Shown here in pieces: positions 1 through 5,569 of a stretch of 6,380 nucleotides of DNA. Position 1 is the first letter of the stretch; every line of letters starts with the position of its first letter. The DNA is from an uncultured Acetatifactor sp. (GTDB taxonomy: Bacteria; Bacillota; Clostridia; Lachnospirales; Lachnospiraceae). The stretch spans positions 1 through 6,380 of the forward strand of contig CAJUFI010000108.1 of the NCBI GenBank assembly GCA_910585665.1. Reading direction: 5' to 3'. The translations under genes and the position numbers were made by a program. The notes under the pieces are model-generated. The model was not told the DNA's origin. It searched no databases and saw nothing but the letters and a program-made list of their open reading frames with translations.

Positions 1-84
1 AATCTGGAAATCGTGTACGTGGGGGAGGAAGAGTGCGCGGGGAGCGAAAAGGCGGTTATTTTTCACGGGGTGGGGAAAGCATAA
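1..84 (+). CDS. 3' end of an unidentified gene (partial)
   Basis: Frame 1 is open from the first base to a TAA at 82-84 and encodes 27 residues, beginning NLEIVYVGEEE and ending VIFHGVGKA. The rest of the gene lies outside the window. The fragment is acidic in the middle and has alternating hydrophobic residues that could form a beta-strand at each end. I cannot assign it to a family. A strong hairpin terminator starts about 50 bases after the stop, on the same strand, which supports this being the real end of a transcribed gene. It is not part of LexA as far as I can see, although lexA would be a natural neighbour of the SOS-regulated gene downstream. Confidence 0.55.
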   Translation, partial: NLEIVYVGEEECAGSEKAVIFHGVGKA

Positions 85-132
85 TTGATAATTGTGCAAA
101 ACGCTGAAATTAAAAAAATAGTTATCCACTCC

Positions 133-199
133 AAAGCGGCTGATTTTGAGGAAATGAGGATATCTATCCGCTTCTCCAGAACAGCCGCTTTTCTTTTTT
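133..199 (+). terminator. Long Rho-independent terminator of the upstream gene
   Basis: A perfect 10-bp inverted repeat (AAAGCGGCTG at 133-142, CAGCCGCTTT at 182-191) encloses a second, imperfect stem (144-153 with 172-181). That in turn encloses GGAT/ATCC (158-161 with 166-169) around a 4-base loop. The hairpin runs straight into a T-rich tract, TTTTCTTTTTT. Its place about 50 bases after the stop at 84 fits termination of that transcript and insulation of the SOS promoter downstream. The stem is longer than usual for a simple terminator. Confidence 0.75.
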
Positions 200-277
200 C
201 CAGATTCGGCTGGAATCGCCTGGCGTCTTCTGTTCCAGGCCCATTTGACAGGCCCTTTCCCCAAAATCCGGACTGGT

Positions 278-320
278 AACCTTTACCAAATCAGAAAGTT
301 ATCCACACAACCTTTACCAA
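278..320. repeat. Short direct repeat AACCTTTACCAA, two copies
   Basis: AACCTTTACCAA occurs at 278-289 and again at 309-320, a 31-base period, with the DnaA-box match between the copies. The first copy is also the right arm of the small palindrome TGGTAA-CCT-TTACCA (274-288). The second begins CCTTTA, which pairs with TAAAGG at 325-330. The function is unknown; this could be a protein-binding site or simple local duplication. Confidence 0.4.
299..307 (+). promoter_or_regulatory. DnaA-box consensus match
   Basis: TTATCCACA matches the DnaA-box consensus exactly. A one-mismatch copy, TTATCCACT, lies at 122-130, and the two share the 10-mer AGTTATCCAC (120-129 and 297-306). A single 9-mer match by chance is unlikely but possible in a window of this size. 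There is no AT-rich unwinding element, box cluster or dnaA/dnaN neighbour, so this is not called an origin. A role in DnaA-dependent regulation or titration is inference. Confidence 0.4.
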
Positions 321-419
321 TCCATAAAGGAAATCTTCAAAAGGCCAAGGCCGGCCAAGCCAAAACCAGAAAATATAGAACCTTCTAATACAGCACTGCC
401 TGCGTGAAAGGTAGGAGGA

Positions 420-437
420 GGGGCTCATAAGAGCCCC
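420..437 (+). terminator. GC-rich hairpin, possible weak terminator
   Basis: GGGGCTC (420-426) pairs perfectly with GAGCCCC (431-437) around an ATAA loop. The following bases are only moderately T-rich and lack a clean T run, so efficient intrinsic termination is doubtful. It lies about 50 bases upstream of the SOS promoter -35 and could act as an insulator or be part of an unrecognised RNA. Confidence 0.3.
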
Positions 438-484
438 CTGTTATCGTGTCTTATTTCCCTGCCCCGTGAAAAGTAACTTCATTG

Positions 485-513
485 TTGACAAACAAATGTT
501 CTTGTATTATAAT
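485..513 (+). promoter_or_regulatory. Consensus sigma-A promoter of the SOS LysM gene
   Basis: TTGACA at 485-490 and TATAAT at 508-513 are both perfect consensus hexamers separated by exactly 17 bases. Transcription would start near 520, giving a leader of about 50 bases before the ATG at 570. A promoter this strong needs tight repression, which fits the LexA-box-like sites that overlap it. Confidence 0.85.
490..501. promoter_or_regulatory. LexA-box-like site 1 (in the promoter spacer)
   Basis: AAACAAATGTTC differs from the Gram-positive core GAAC-N4-GTTC at one base. It starts on the last base of the -35 hexamer and fills the first part of the spacer, so bound LexA would block RNA polymerase directly. 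Confidence 0.55.
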
Positions 514-521
514 CGCCTATA

Positions 522-533
522 GAACAGATGTTC
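522..533. promoter_or_regulatory. LexA (SOS) box 2, perfect core
   Basis: GAACAGATGTTC is an exact GAAC-N4-GTTC site. With its flanks it matches 13 of 14 positions of the Bacillus-type consensus CGAACRNRYGTTYC. It covers the predicted transcription start, a typical repressor position. Confidence 0.85.
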
Positions 534-535
534 CA

Positions 536-547
536 GAACATATGATT
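536..547. promoter_or_regulatory. LexA-box-like site 3 (degenerate)
   Basis: GAACATATGATT keeps one perfect half-site (GAAC) and the ATAT centre but has two mismatches in the other half. It lies 14 bases centre to centre from box 2, with the adjacent half-sites forming TGTTCCAGAACA. Cooperative binding with box 2 is plausible but inferred. Confidence 0.45.
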
Positions 548-569
548 GCAAATGGGGGCGGGGAAGACG

Positions 570-968
570 ATGGGAGAGCAGAAGAGCATGTACGGGGTGG
601 ACGACAGAGAGGTAAGGGAGCGGAGGAGAGCGCTCCGCAGACACAGACAGCACAGGCACAGGCGCAGAATATTGATTTCTGCACTGGCCATGCTGGAGGC
701 CGCCTGCATGATCATCGGCGGCGGATTCTATGCGTCTTCTATCAGGAGCAGCGCAGGCAGCGGATTCAAATACTATACCAGCGTTACCATCGAATACGGC
801 GAGACCCTCTGGAGCCTCGCCGATGCATATATCGATTATGAGAATTATAGGGACAAGAACAGCTATATTTCGGAAGTCCGCAGCATCAACCACCTGGATG
901 AAGACGGTTCCCTCATGGCCGGACAGGTTTTGATTATGCCTTATTATTCAGAAGAATATGTGAAATAG
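570..968 (+). CDS. SOS-regulated membrane-anchored LysM protein, YneA-like division inhibitor
   Basis: The protein has 132 residues: a short cytoplasmic tail with a dense Arg/His block (about residues 13-33), one hydrophobic membrane segment (about 34-57), and an extracellular LysM domain (about 69-125, containing YGETLWSLA and ending GQVLIMP). LysM binds peptidoglycan. The TM-plus-LysM layout and the LexA-boxed promoter are those of Bacillus YneA, which halts division during DNA damage, so that role is likely but inferred. The ATG at 570 is chosen because GGGGAAG lies just upstream. An in-frame TTG (546) and ATG (552) are possible, but the former lies inside operator 3 and neither has a ribosome binding site. 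It converges on the recombinase gene. The basic tail is longer than I would expect for YneA. Confidence 0.8.
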   Translation: MGEQKSMYGVDDREVRERRRALRRHRQHRHRRRILISALAMLEAACMIIGGGFYASSIRSSAGSGFKYYTSVTIEYGETLWSLADAYIDYENYRDKNSYISEVRSINHLDEDGSLMAGQVLIMPYYSEEYVK

Positions 969-1003
969 GCGCCTGCTGTATCCTGGTTCTGGCGGGCGGC
1001 CTA
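966..1003. terminator. Hairpin holding both stop codons of convergent genes
   Basis: The arms TAGGC-GCCTGC (966-976) and GCGGGC-g-GCCTA (992-1003) form 11 pairs with one bulged G and one G-T wobble around a 15-base loop. The outer ends are the TAG of the LysM gene and the complement of the TAG of the recombinase gene, so one hairpin closes both reading frames. Neither side has a strong T run (TATTT follows on the minus strand), so efficiency as a bidirectional terminator is uncertain. Confidence 0.45.
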
Positions 1004-2074
1004 CTTCCTGTCAGAGGGTTTCTCGCGAAGCTTTACGTATTGGGCGGCCCTGCGCCGGTTGGCGTCCTGCTGGGCCGCATAATGTTTTCTGGTAGTGTTG
1101 ACGTCCTTGTGCCCCAGGACATCCGCCACCAGGTAGATGTCGCCGGTCTCCTGATACAGTGTGGTTCCATAGGTGCTTCTGAGTTTGTGGGGCGTTATTT
1201 TTTTCAGCGTTGTGACTCTGGAAGCATATTTCTTTACGAGATTCTCCACGGCCCGCACGGTCATCCGGCGGTTCTGCAGGGAGAGGAACACGGCGTTCTC
1301 ATGTCCTTCCATGGGGATGATACGTTCCCGTTCCTCCAGATAGTCCAGAAGAGCGGTCTCCACTTCCTCGCCGAAATAGACCACTGCCTCATATCCTCCT
1401 TTTCGGCGTATCTTGACGCCGCATACGTTAAAGTCGATGTCATTGATGTCCAGGCCTACGCATTCCGAGACCCGGATGCCTGTCCCAAGGAGCAGGGTCA
1501 ATAAGGCCACATCCCGTATTTTTGTTTTCTTATGGTATTCCAGCTCCTTCTTGGTAAGCTTGGTGCCGTCCTCCACCTGATCCAGCAGAATGGCCACTTC
1601 ATTGGGCTCCAGGCGGATGATCTCCTTTTCATGGAGCTTGGGAAGGGACACCAGAGCAGCCGGGTTGTTCTTCAGCATCTCCGCCTTGTAATAATAGTTG
1701 TAAAAGCTGCGCAGCGCAGCCAGTTTCCGGGATTTGCCCCGTTCCGCGTTGGTGATGTCCCTGCCGTCTTTTTGGTAGAGGGACATATATTCCAGATATT
1801 CCTCTATGTCCAGGTGGCTCAGTTCGTCCAGCATGGAGAACGGAAAATCCCGGAAGTCCATTTTCGCATAGATGGCATTATGCTCATGAAGATATTCAAA
1901 GAAAAGCCTCAGGTCATAGGCATAAGCCAGCCTGGTCCGCGCGGAAGTGTAGTCCTCGATTCCGCGGAAGAAAGTCTTGCAGAAAGGAGGCAGGGTCTCC
2001 AGCACAGCCCTCATTTTTAGGATATTTTGTTTTGTCTGCTCATCGTGGTAATTATTTTCATTTAAAACAGCCAT
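1001..2074 (-). CDS. Tyrosine recombinase, XerC/XerD-like
   Basis: The gene encodes a 357-residue site-specific DNA recombinase/integrase. The N-terminal half (about 30-140) is a SAM-like core-binding domain (ARTRLAYAYDLRLFFEYL; KLAALRSFYNYYY). The catalytic half carries the full residue set: Arg201 (GTGIRVSE), Lys225 (RRKGG), His296 and Arg299 (HKLRSTYGT), His322 (VLGHKD) and nucleophile Tyr332 (RKHYA). It is longer than typical XerC/XerD (about 300), mainly through extra N-terminal and inter-domain residues. The ATG at 2074 overlaps the stop of ttcA as TAATG, implying translational coupling; an in-frame TTG at 2086 would add four residues but has no properly spaced ribosome binding site. 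No dif or att site is visible. Chromosome-dimer resolution is possible, but a dedicated accessory recombinase is equally open. Confidence 0.88.
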   Translation of the reverse strand: MAVLNENNYHDEQTKQNILKMRAVLETLPPFCKTFFRGIEDYTSARTRLAYAYDLRLFFEYLHEHNAIYAKMDFRDFPFSMLDELSHLDIEEYLEYMSLYQKDGRDITNAERGKSRKLAALRSFYNYYYKAEMLKNNPAALVSLPKLHEKEIIRLEPNEVAILLDQVEDGTKLTKKELEYHKKTKIRDVALLTLLLGTGIRVSECVGLDINDIDFNVCGVKIRRKGGYEAVVYFGEEVETALLDYLEERERIIPMEGHENAVFLSLQNRRMTVRAVENLVKKYASRVTTLKKITPHKLRSTYGTTLYQETGDIYLVADVLGHKDVNTTRKHYAAQQDANRRRAAQYVKLREKPSDRK

Positions 2075-2790
2075 TATCGTGTCCAACCTTTCAGATTGCC
2101 ATTTTGGATTGCCGTGAACATCCGTTCTTTTACGCCAGGGTTCTCTAGGTTCAGCTGCCGAAGCAGATTTTTGACATATTCGCGTTTCGTATATCCGTCT
2201 GCCGGGCAGGGGCTTTTGACCACAGGCACATTGTGTTTGTTGACGAAACCTATCACATCGGCTTCGTTCATGTACATAAGCGGGCGGATTACGGTAAGCT
2301 CGGTTCTGTCCAGATACGTCACAGGGGCGAAGGTGTGGATGCGCCCTTCAAAGATAAGGGACATGAGCATGGTCTCCACCACATCGTCCTTATGATGGGC
2401 ATATGCCACCTTTTGGCAGCCCAGTTCTTTGATGGTCTGGTTCAGGGCGCCTTTCCGCATCTTTGCGCAGAGGGAACAGGGATTTTCCTCCTTGCGCTCC
2501 TGGAAGATGACCTCTGCGATATCGGTCTTGATGATGGTGTACGCCACTTCCAGTTCCCGGCACAAATCCTCAATCTGATCCAGGTTGAGGTTCCGGAAGC
2601 CCAAATCTACTGTGACCGCATGGATGTCGAACCGTTTCGGATAGAAGCGCCTCAGGCCCTGGAGCGCATAGAGAAGCGTGAGGCTGTCTTTGCCGCCGGA
2701 GATGCCGACAGCTATCTTGTCGCCGTCCGCTATCATGTCATAGTCGTCTATCGCCCTGCGCACATAGCTTAATACCTGTTGAAGCCTCAT
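2074..2790 (-). CDS. ttcA: TtcA-like tRNA 2-thiocytidine synthetase (PP-loop ATPase)
   Basis: The 238-residue cytoplasmic enzyme belongs to the PP-loop ATP pyrophosphatase family. The ATP-binding motif SGGKDS lies at 31-36. The TtcA signature follows: a CxxC pair at Cys105/Cys108 (PCSLCAKMRKGAL), AHHKDD at 131-136, and a third cysteine, Cys195 (SPCPADG). In TtcA these three cysteines hold an Fe-S cluster used to thiolate C32 of certain tRNAs after adenylation. TilS, the related lysidine synthetase, lacks this cysteine set, so TtcA is preferred. The exact tRNA position modified in this organism is inference. The start has AGGGGG (2799-2804) eight bases upstream. It is the first gene of a two-gene unit with the recombinase, whose start overlaps its stop by one base. 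Confidence 0.85.
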   Translation of the reverse strand: MRLQQVLSYVRRAIDDYDMIADGDKIAVGISGGKDSLTLLYALQGLRRFYPKRFDIHAVTVDLGFRNLNLDQIEDLCRELEVAYTIIKTDIAEVIFQERKEENPCSLCAKMRKGALNQTIKELGCQKVAYAHHKDDVVETMLMSLIFEGRIHTFAPVTYLDRTELTVIRPLMYMNEADVIGFVNKHNVPVVKSPCPADGYTKREYVKNLLRQLNLENPGVKERMFTAIQNGNLKGWTR

Positions 2791-2834
2791 GGCCCGTACC
2801 CCCTGTTTTCTGTTCGCCCTCCGGCGTCTGTGGT

Positions 2835-2862
2835 TTGTCTTTCCTGTATTGTCTTTCCTGTA
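2835..2862. repeat. Tandem 14-bp repeat in the ttcA leader
   Basis: TTGTCTTTCCTGTA is present twice, back to back and without mismatch (2835-2848 and 2849-2862). A third, inverted copy of its core occurs at 2889-2899, where GAAAGACAATA is the exact complement of TATTGTCTTTC (2847-2857). The placement in a divergent promoter region suggests operator sites; the binding protein is unknown. Confidence 0.7.
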
Positions 2863-2868
2863 GTTTCT

Positions 2869-2897
2869 ATTTTAGTATTTTTATGGGAGAAAGACAA
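2869..2897 (-). promoter_or_regulatory. Promoter of the ttcA-recombinase unit
   Basis: Read on the minus strand, TTGTCT (2897-2892) and TAAAAT (2874-2869) are spaced by 17 bases. The -10 has one mismatch to consensus and the -35 has two. The start point would be near 2862, giving a leader of about 70 bases. The inverted copy of the TTGTCTTTC element overlaps the -35, and two direct copies lie in the leader. Confidence 0.5.
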
Positions 2898-2911
2898 TAG
2901 CCAATTATATT

Positions 2912-2940
2912 TTGTTTCCAGATGGACATACTTCTATCAG
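2912..2940 (+). promoter_or_regulatory. Weak candidate promoter of rubrerythrin
   Basis: TTGTTT (2912-2917) and TATCAG (2935-2940) are spaced by 17 bases and lie suitably upstream of the ribosome binding site at 2964. Matches to consensus are only 3 of 6 and 4 of 6, so an activator or a different start is possible. Confidence 0.25.
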
Positions 2941-2977
2941 GTCGTAAACGCCAATATATTGATAAGGAGTAAAAAAT

Positions 2978-3586
2978 ATGGTAAATTTTTCAGAAAGCGT
3001 CACAAAAGACAATCTGATGCGGGCTTTTGCCGGCGAAAGCCAGGCCAGGAACAGATACACCTTTGCCGCTTCCCAGGCCAAAAAGAACGGACTGTATGTC
3101 ATCAGCGCTGTTTTTGCATTTACAGCTTCTCAGGAGAAGGAACACGCTGAGATATTCTACAATCATCTGAAGGATCTGTCCGGCAGCACCATTGCCGTGG
3201 ACGGAGGCTATCCGGTGGATATTTCGGAGAATATGGCAGACCTGCTGGCCATGGCGCAGCACAACGAATACGAGGAGCATGACTCTGTCTACAAGTCTTT
3301 CGGGGACATGGCTAAAAAAGAGGGATTCGACCGAATCGCGTCCTCTTTTCTGCAGATTGCGGAGATCGAGAAGGTGCATGGGGACCGCTTTGGAAGATAT
3401 GCCAAACTGATTCAGGAAGGAAAACTGTTCGTCTCGGATGTGGAGGAGGAGTGGATGTGCCTGAATTGCGGCTATGTATTCAAGGGCACGAAAGCGCCGC
3501 AGGTCTGTCCTGTGTGCCAACATGACCAAGGCTATTTCATCCGATTTGAGCTATCGCCTTACGAGGGCAGAATTCGTGGAATTTAA
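2978..3586 (+). CDS. rbr: Rubrerythrin
   Basis: The 202-residue cytoplasmic non-haem iron protein reduces hydrogen peroxide in anaerobes, with electrons from rubredoxin or NADH-linked donors. The N-terminal ferritin-like four-helix domain supplies di-iron ligands: Glu20, Glu53 with His56 (EKEH), Glu97 and Glu100 (NEYEEH), and Glu131 with His134 (EKVH). The C-terminal rubredoxin-like domain binds one iron through Cys161/Cys164 (CLNC) and Cys177/Cys180 (CPVC). Both domains are complete, and length is slightly above the usual 190-195 because of a short tail after GYFIRFE. The start has an excellent AAGGAG at 2964-2969. No clear PerR box is visible upstream. It appears to be transcribed alone and is divergent from ttcA. 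Confidence 0.95.
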   Translation: MVNFSESVTKDNLMRAFAGESQARNRYTFAASQAKKNGLYVISAVFAFTASQEKEHAEIFYNHLKDLSGSTIAVDGGYPVDISENMADLLAMAQHNEYEEHDSVYKSFGDMAKKEGFDRIASSFLQIAEIEKVHGDRFGRYAKLIQEGKLFVSDVEEEWMCLNCGYVFKGTKAPQVCPVCQHDQGYFIRFELSPYEGRIRGI

Positions 3587-3593
3587 GACATTT

Positions 3594-3615
3594 AGCGAAT
3601 CTTTGGCTTTTTTTT
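3594..3615 (+). terminator. Possible terminator after rubrerythrin
   Basis: AGCGAA (3594-3599) pairs with TTGGCT (3603-3608) around a 3-base loop, with one G-G mismatch, and the stem leads into an unbroken run of eight T. The T run is convincing but the stem is short, so confidence is limited. Confidence 0.35.
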
Positions 3616-3637
3616 ACAAAATCTTCGAAAAGTCTAC

Positions 3638-3666
3638 TTGTTATGTAAAGCATTTAAGAGTATGAT
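3638..3666 (+). promoter_or_regulatory. Promoter of the AI-2E-family transporter and dtd pair
   Basis: TTGTTA (3638-3643) and TATGAT (3661-3666) are separated by 17 bases, with 4 of 6 and 5 of 6 consensus matches. The start would lie near 3673. A GAAGG ribosome binding site (3708-3712) precedes the ATG at 3720. Confidence 0.55.
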
Positions 3667-3719
3667 AGAAGAGAGGCATCGGGAAATCATATAAAAGAGC
3701 TAGGGAAGAAGGTAATTGC

Positions 3720-5015
3720 ATGAAATTCAATAAGGACAACAAATATATTCAATGGGGTCTGACGGCTTTCGCTGTTTTGGCGGGGGCAATCGCTTTTTAC
3801 TATTTCATATTCCATAGCTCGAACATCAAGCTGGAAGTCGGCAAGGTGCTTAATATATTGAAACCGGTCTTATTCGGCCTGGCGACCGCGTACCTTTTGA
3901 CGCCCATCCTGAATTTCTGTGAAAACAGAATGCTGATTCCTCTCTGCGAGAAGTGCAAGATAAAGGAAAGCAGAAGAAGAAAGATGATTGTCAGGGGAAT
4001 CGGCATATTGATTACGGCCTTTTTGTTCGTGGCATTGATCTATATGCTGATTTCCATGTTTATATCCCAGATCATCCCCAGTGTTCAGGGCATTGCGAAT
4101 AATTTCGATTCCTACAGCACCAATGTCATGAACTGGATCAATCAGGTGCTGGAGGACAATCCTGATTTCGGCGAATATGTGGCAAAGACCTTGGATAAGC
4201 TTTCCGAGCAGCTGGAGCATTGGCTGAACGATATTATACCGGGCACCGCGTCACTGATAAAGACCGTGTCCCTCAGCGTCATCAGCGTTTTGGATGTCCT
4301 TTGGGACTTTGTCATCGGATTTATCATCTCTATTTATGTGCTTGCCAATAAGGAGCAGTTTTCTGCACAGGCCAAGAAAATCGCGTATGCCCTGTTCGAA
4401 AGAAATACTGCCAATATTTTGATTCGCAATTTCAGGTTCACCCACAGGACATTCATCGGTTTTTTGAGCGGCAAAGTGGTAGATTCTATCATCATAGGCA
4501 TCCTGTGTTTTGTCGGCACCTCAATCATGGGGACGCCCTATGCCATGCTGATCAGCGTCATTATCGGATGTACGAATATCATTCCGTTTTTCGGGCCTTT
4601 TCTGGGAGCCATCCCCAGCGCCATATTGATATTCGTGGTGGATCCCATGCACCCTTTGAATTGCGTGTATTTCGCGATTTTCGCTCTGGCGCTGCAGCAG
4701 TTCGATGGGAACATCCTTGGGCCGAAGATTTTAGGGAATTCCACGGGGCTTACCGGCTTCTGGGTCATTTCCTCCATCACTTTCTTCGGAGGCCTTTTAG
4801 GCGTATTCGGGATGATAGTGGGCGTACCGATTTTCGCGATTATATATGCTGCAGTCAAGGCTGTAGTCAATATGAAGTTAGAAAAGAAGAATCTGCCCAG
4901 GGAAACGAAACGTTACGAAACCGTGGAATACATAGATGACCAGGGGATGCATGACATCGTTCCGGCAGAGAAGAGCAACGGGAAGAAGGGCAGAAAAAGA
5001 GAAGACGAAAAATAA
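3720..5015 (+). CDS. AI-2E-family transporter (YtvI/PerM type)
   Basis: This is a 431-residue polytopic membrane protein. Two hydrophobic segments lie near the N-terminus (about 11-31 and 44-64), a third at about 91-118, and a large outward or periplasm-side region spans about 119-175. About five more segments lie between 180 and 385. Family hallmarks include NIIPFFGPFLGAIPS (286-300) and QQFDGNILGPKILGNSTGL (326-344). The tail after about 385 is charged and cytoplasmic (ends KKGRKREDEK). The family was named after an autoinducer-2 exporter, but members also include sodium/proton antiporters and proteins of unknown substrate, so the cargo here is unknown. The start at ATG 3720 follows GAAGG. 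dtd starts 34 bases after its stop, so co-transcription is likely. Confidence 0.88.
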   Translation: MKFNKDNKYIQWGLTAFAVLAGAIAFYYFIFHSSNIKLEVGKVLNILKPVLFGLATAYLLTPILNFCENRMLIPLCEKCKIKESRRRKMIVRGIGILITAFLFVALIYMLISMFISQIIPSVQGIANNFDSYSTNVMNWINQVLEDNPDFGEYVAKTLDKLSEQLEHWLNDIIPGTASLIKTVSLSVISVLDVLWDFVIGFIISIYVLANKEQFSAQAKKIAYALFERNTANILIRNFRFTHRTFIGFLSGKVVDSIIIGILCFVGTSIMGTPYAMLISVIIGCTNIIPFFGPFLGAIPSAILIFVVDPMHPLNCVYFAIFALALQQFDGNILGPKILGNSTGLTGFWVISSITFFGGLLGVFGMIVGVPIFAIIYAAVKAVVNMKLEKKNLPRETKRYETVEYIDDQGMHDIVPAEKSNGKKGRKREDEK

Positions 5016-5034
5016 AGCCTCCAAGCGGGGGAAC

Positions 5035-5043
5035 AGGAGAGGG
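5035..5043 (+). promoter_or_regulatory. Ribosome binding site that fixes the dtd start
   Basis: AGGAGAGGG lies seven bases before ATG 5050. The same frame is open further upstream to 4936, inside the transporter gene, but only from 5050 does the protein begin with the family's usual N-terminus. Confidence 0.75.
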
Positions 5044-5049
5044 CAAAAG

Positions 5050-5544
5050 ATGAGATTTCTGGTACAAAGGGCCGCCCAGGCAGAGGTGGCAGTAGACGGA
5101 CGAACCATTGGGAAGATTGGAAAAGGGTTCCTGGTATTCGTGGGCATCAGCGACGCGGATATAGAAAGCGGGATTTCCCATAAAATAGCCGACAAAATGG
5201 TAAAGAAACTGATTGGGCTTCGAATTTTCCAGGACGAGAACGGGAAGACCAATCTGGACTTAAAGTCTGTGGGCGGTGAATTGCTGATCATATCGCAATT
5301 CACCTTATATGCTGATTGTCGGAAGGGAAACCGGCCATCTTTCATAAATGCCGCGAATCCGGAAGCCGCAAATGAACTTTATCGCTATATCATCGAAAAA
5401 TGCAGAGAAGAAATAGAGATTGTGGAAGAAGGAAGCTTCGGGGCAGCTATGGAAGTAAGCCTGATTAACGACGGACCTTTCACAGTCATACTGGATTCCG
5501 CAGAAATCTGCATTTCCAGCAGTTCTAGTACCGAAAACCGATAA
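5050..5544 (+). CDS. dtd: D-aminoacyl-tRNA deacylase
   Basis: The cytoplasmic dimeric enzyme removes D-amino acids (and glycine from tRNA-Ala) from mischarged tRNAs. It has 164 residues beginning MRFLVQRAAQAEV, which matches the family start. Active-site motifs are present: SQFTL (82-86) and the Gly-cisPro motif in NDGPFT (140-145), which most relatives have as NDGPVT. Typical Dtd is about 149 residues and ends soon after the ILDS strand. Here an extra 14-residue tail, AEICISSSSSTENR, follows, with a run of five serines. The tail begins exactly where a palindrome-rich stretch starts (5500), so it may have been gained by insertion. The gene is second in a unit with the AI-2E-family transporter. 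Confidence 0.93.
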   Translation: MRFLVQRAAQAEVAVDGRTIGKIGKGFLVFVGISDADIESGISHKIADKMVKKLIGLRIFQDENGKTNLDLKSVGGELLIISQFTLYADCRKGNRPSFINAANPEAANELYRYIIEKCREEIEIVEEGSFGAAMEVSLINDGPFTVILDSAEICISSSSSTENR

Positions 5545-5569
5545 TGGCTGCCCTGTATTTCGAATCCCT

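Larger units (their letters stand above)
200..480. other. Non-coding region with DnaA-box-like and short repeat sequences
   Basis: No convincing gene is present between the terminator and the SOS promoter. The stretch holds a perfect DnaA-box match, a 12-bp direct repeat, small inverted repeats built from TTTACC/GGTAA and CCTTTA/TAAAGG, a GGCCGGCC palindrome at 349-356 and a 7-bp GC-rich hairpin at 420-437. I recognise no known structured RNA or riboswitch here, and no good promoter that would drive one. Confidence 0.5.

Noticed and set aside
85..279. Open frame of 64 codons after the first gene
   Set aside because: It would start with TTG without a ribosome binding site and runs through the hairpin terminator; its product shows no recognisable feature.
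200..480. Replication origin suggested by DnaA-box matches
   Set aside because: There is only one perfect and one near box, no AT-rich unwinding region, and none of the usual origin neighbours (dnaA, dnaN, rpmH).
507..893. Antisense open frames over the LysM gene
   Set aside because: They mirror the coding bias of the real gene, have no ribosome binding sites, and the promoter, operators and LysM motif all support the + strand.
1286..1298. GAAC/GTTC pair resembling another LexA box
   Set aside because: The half-sites are separated by five bases instead of four, and the site is deep inside the recombinase gene.
2880..2977. PerR box upstream of rubrerythrin
   Set aside because: AT-rich bases such as CAATTATATTTTG are present but do not form the expected TTATAAT-N-ATTATAA palindrome.
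3624..3651. Possible dif site for the Xer-like recombinase (TTATGTAAAG resembles one arm of Firmicute dif)
   Set aside because: The other arm does not match at the right spacing, and the matching bases overlap the predicted promoter of the transporter gene.
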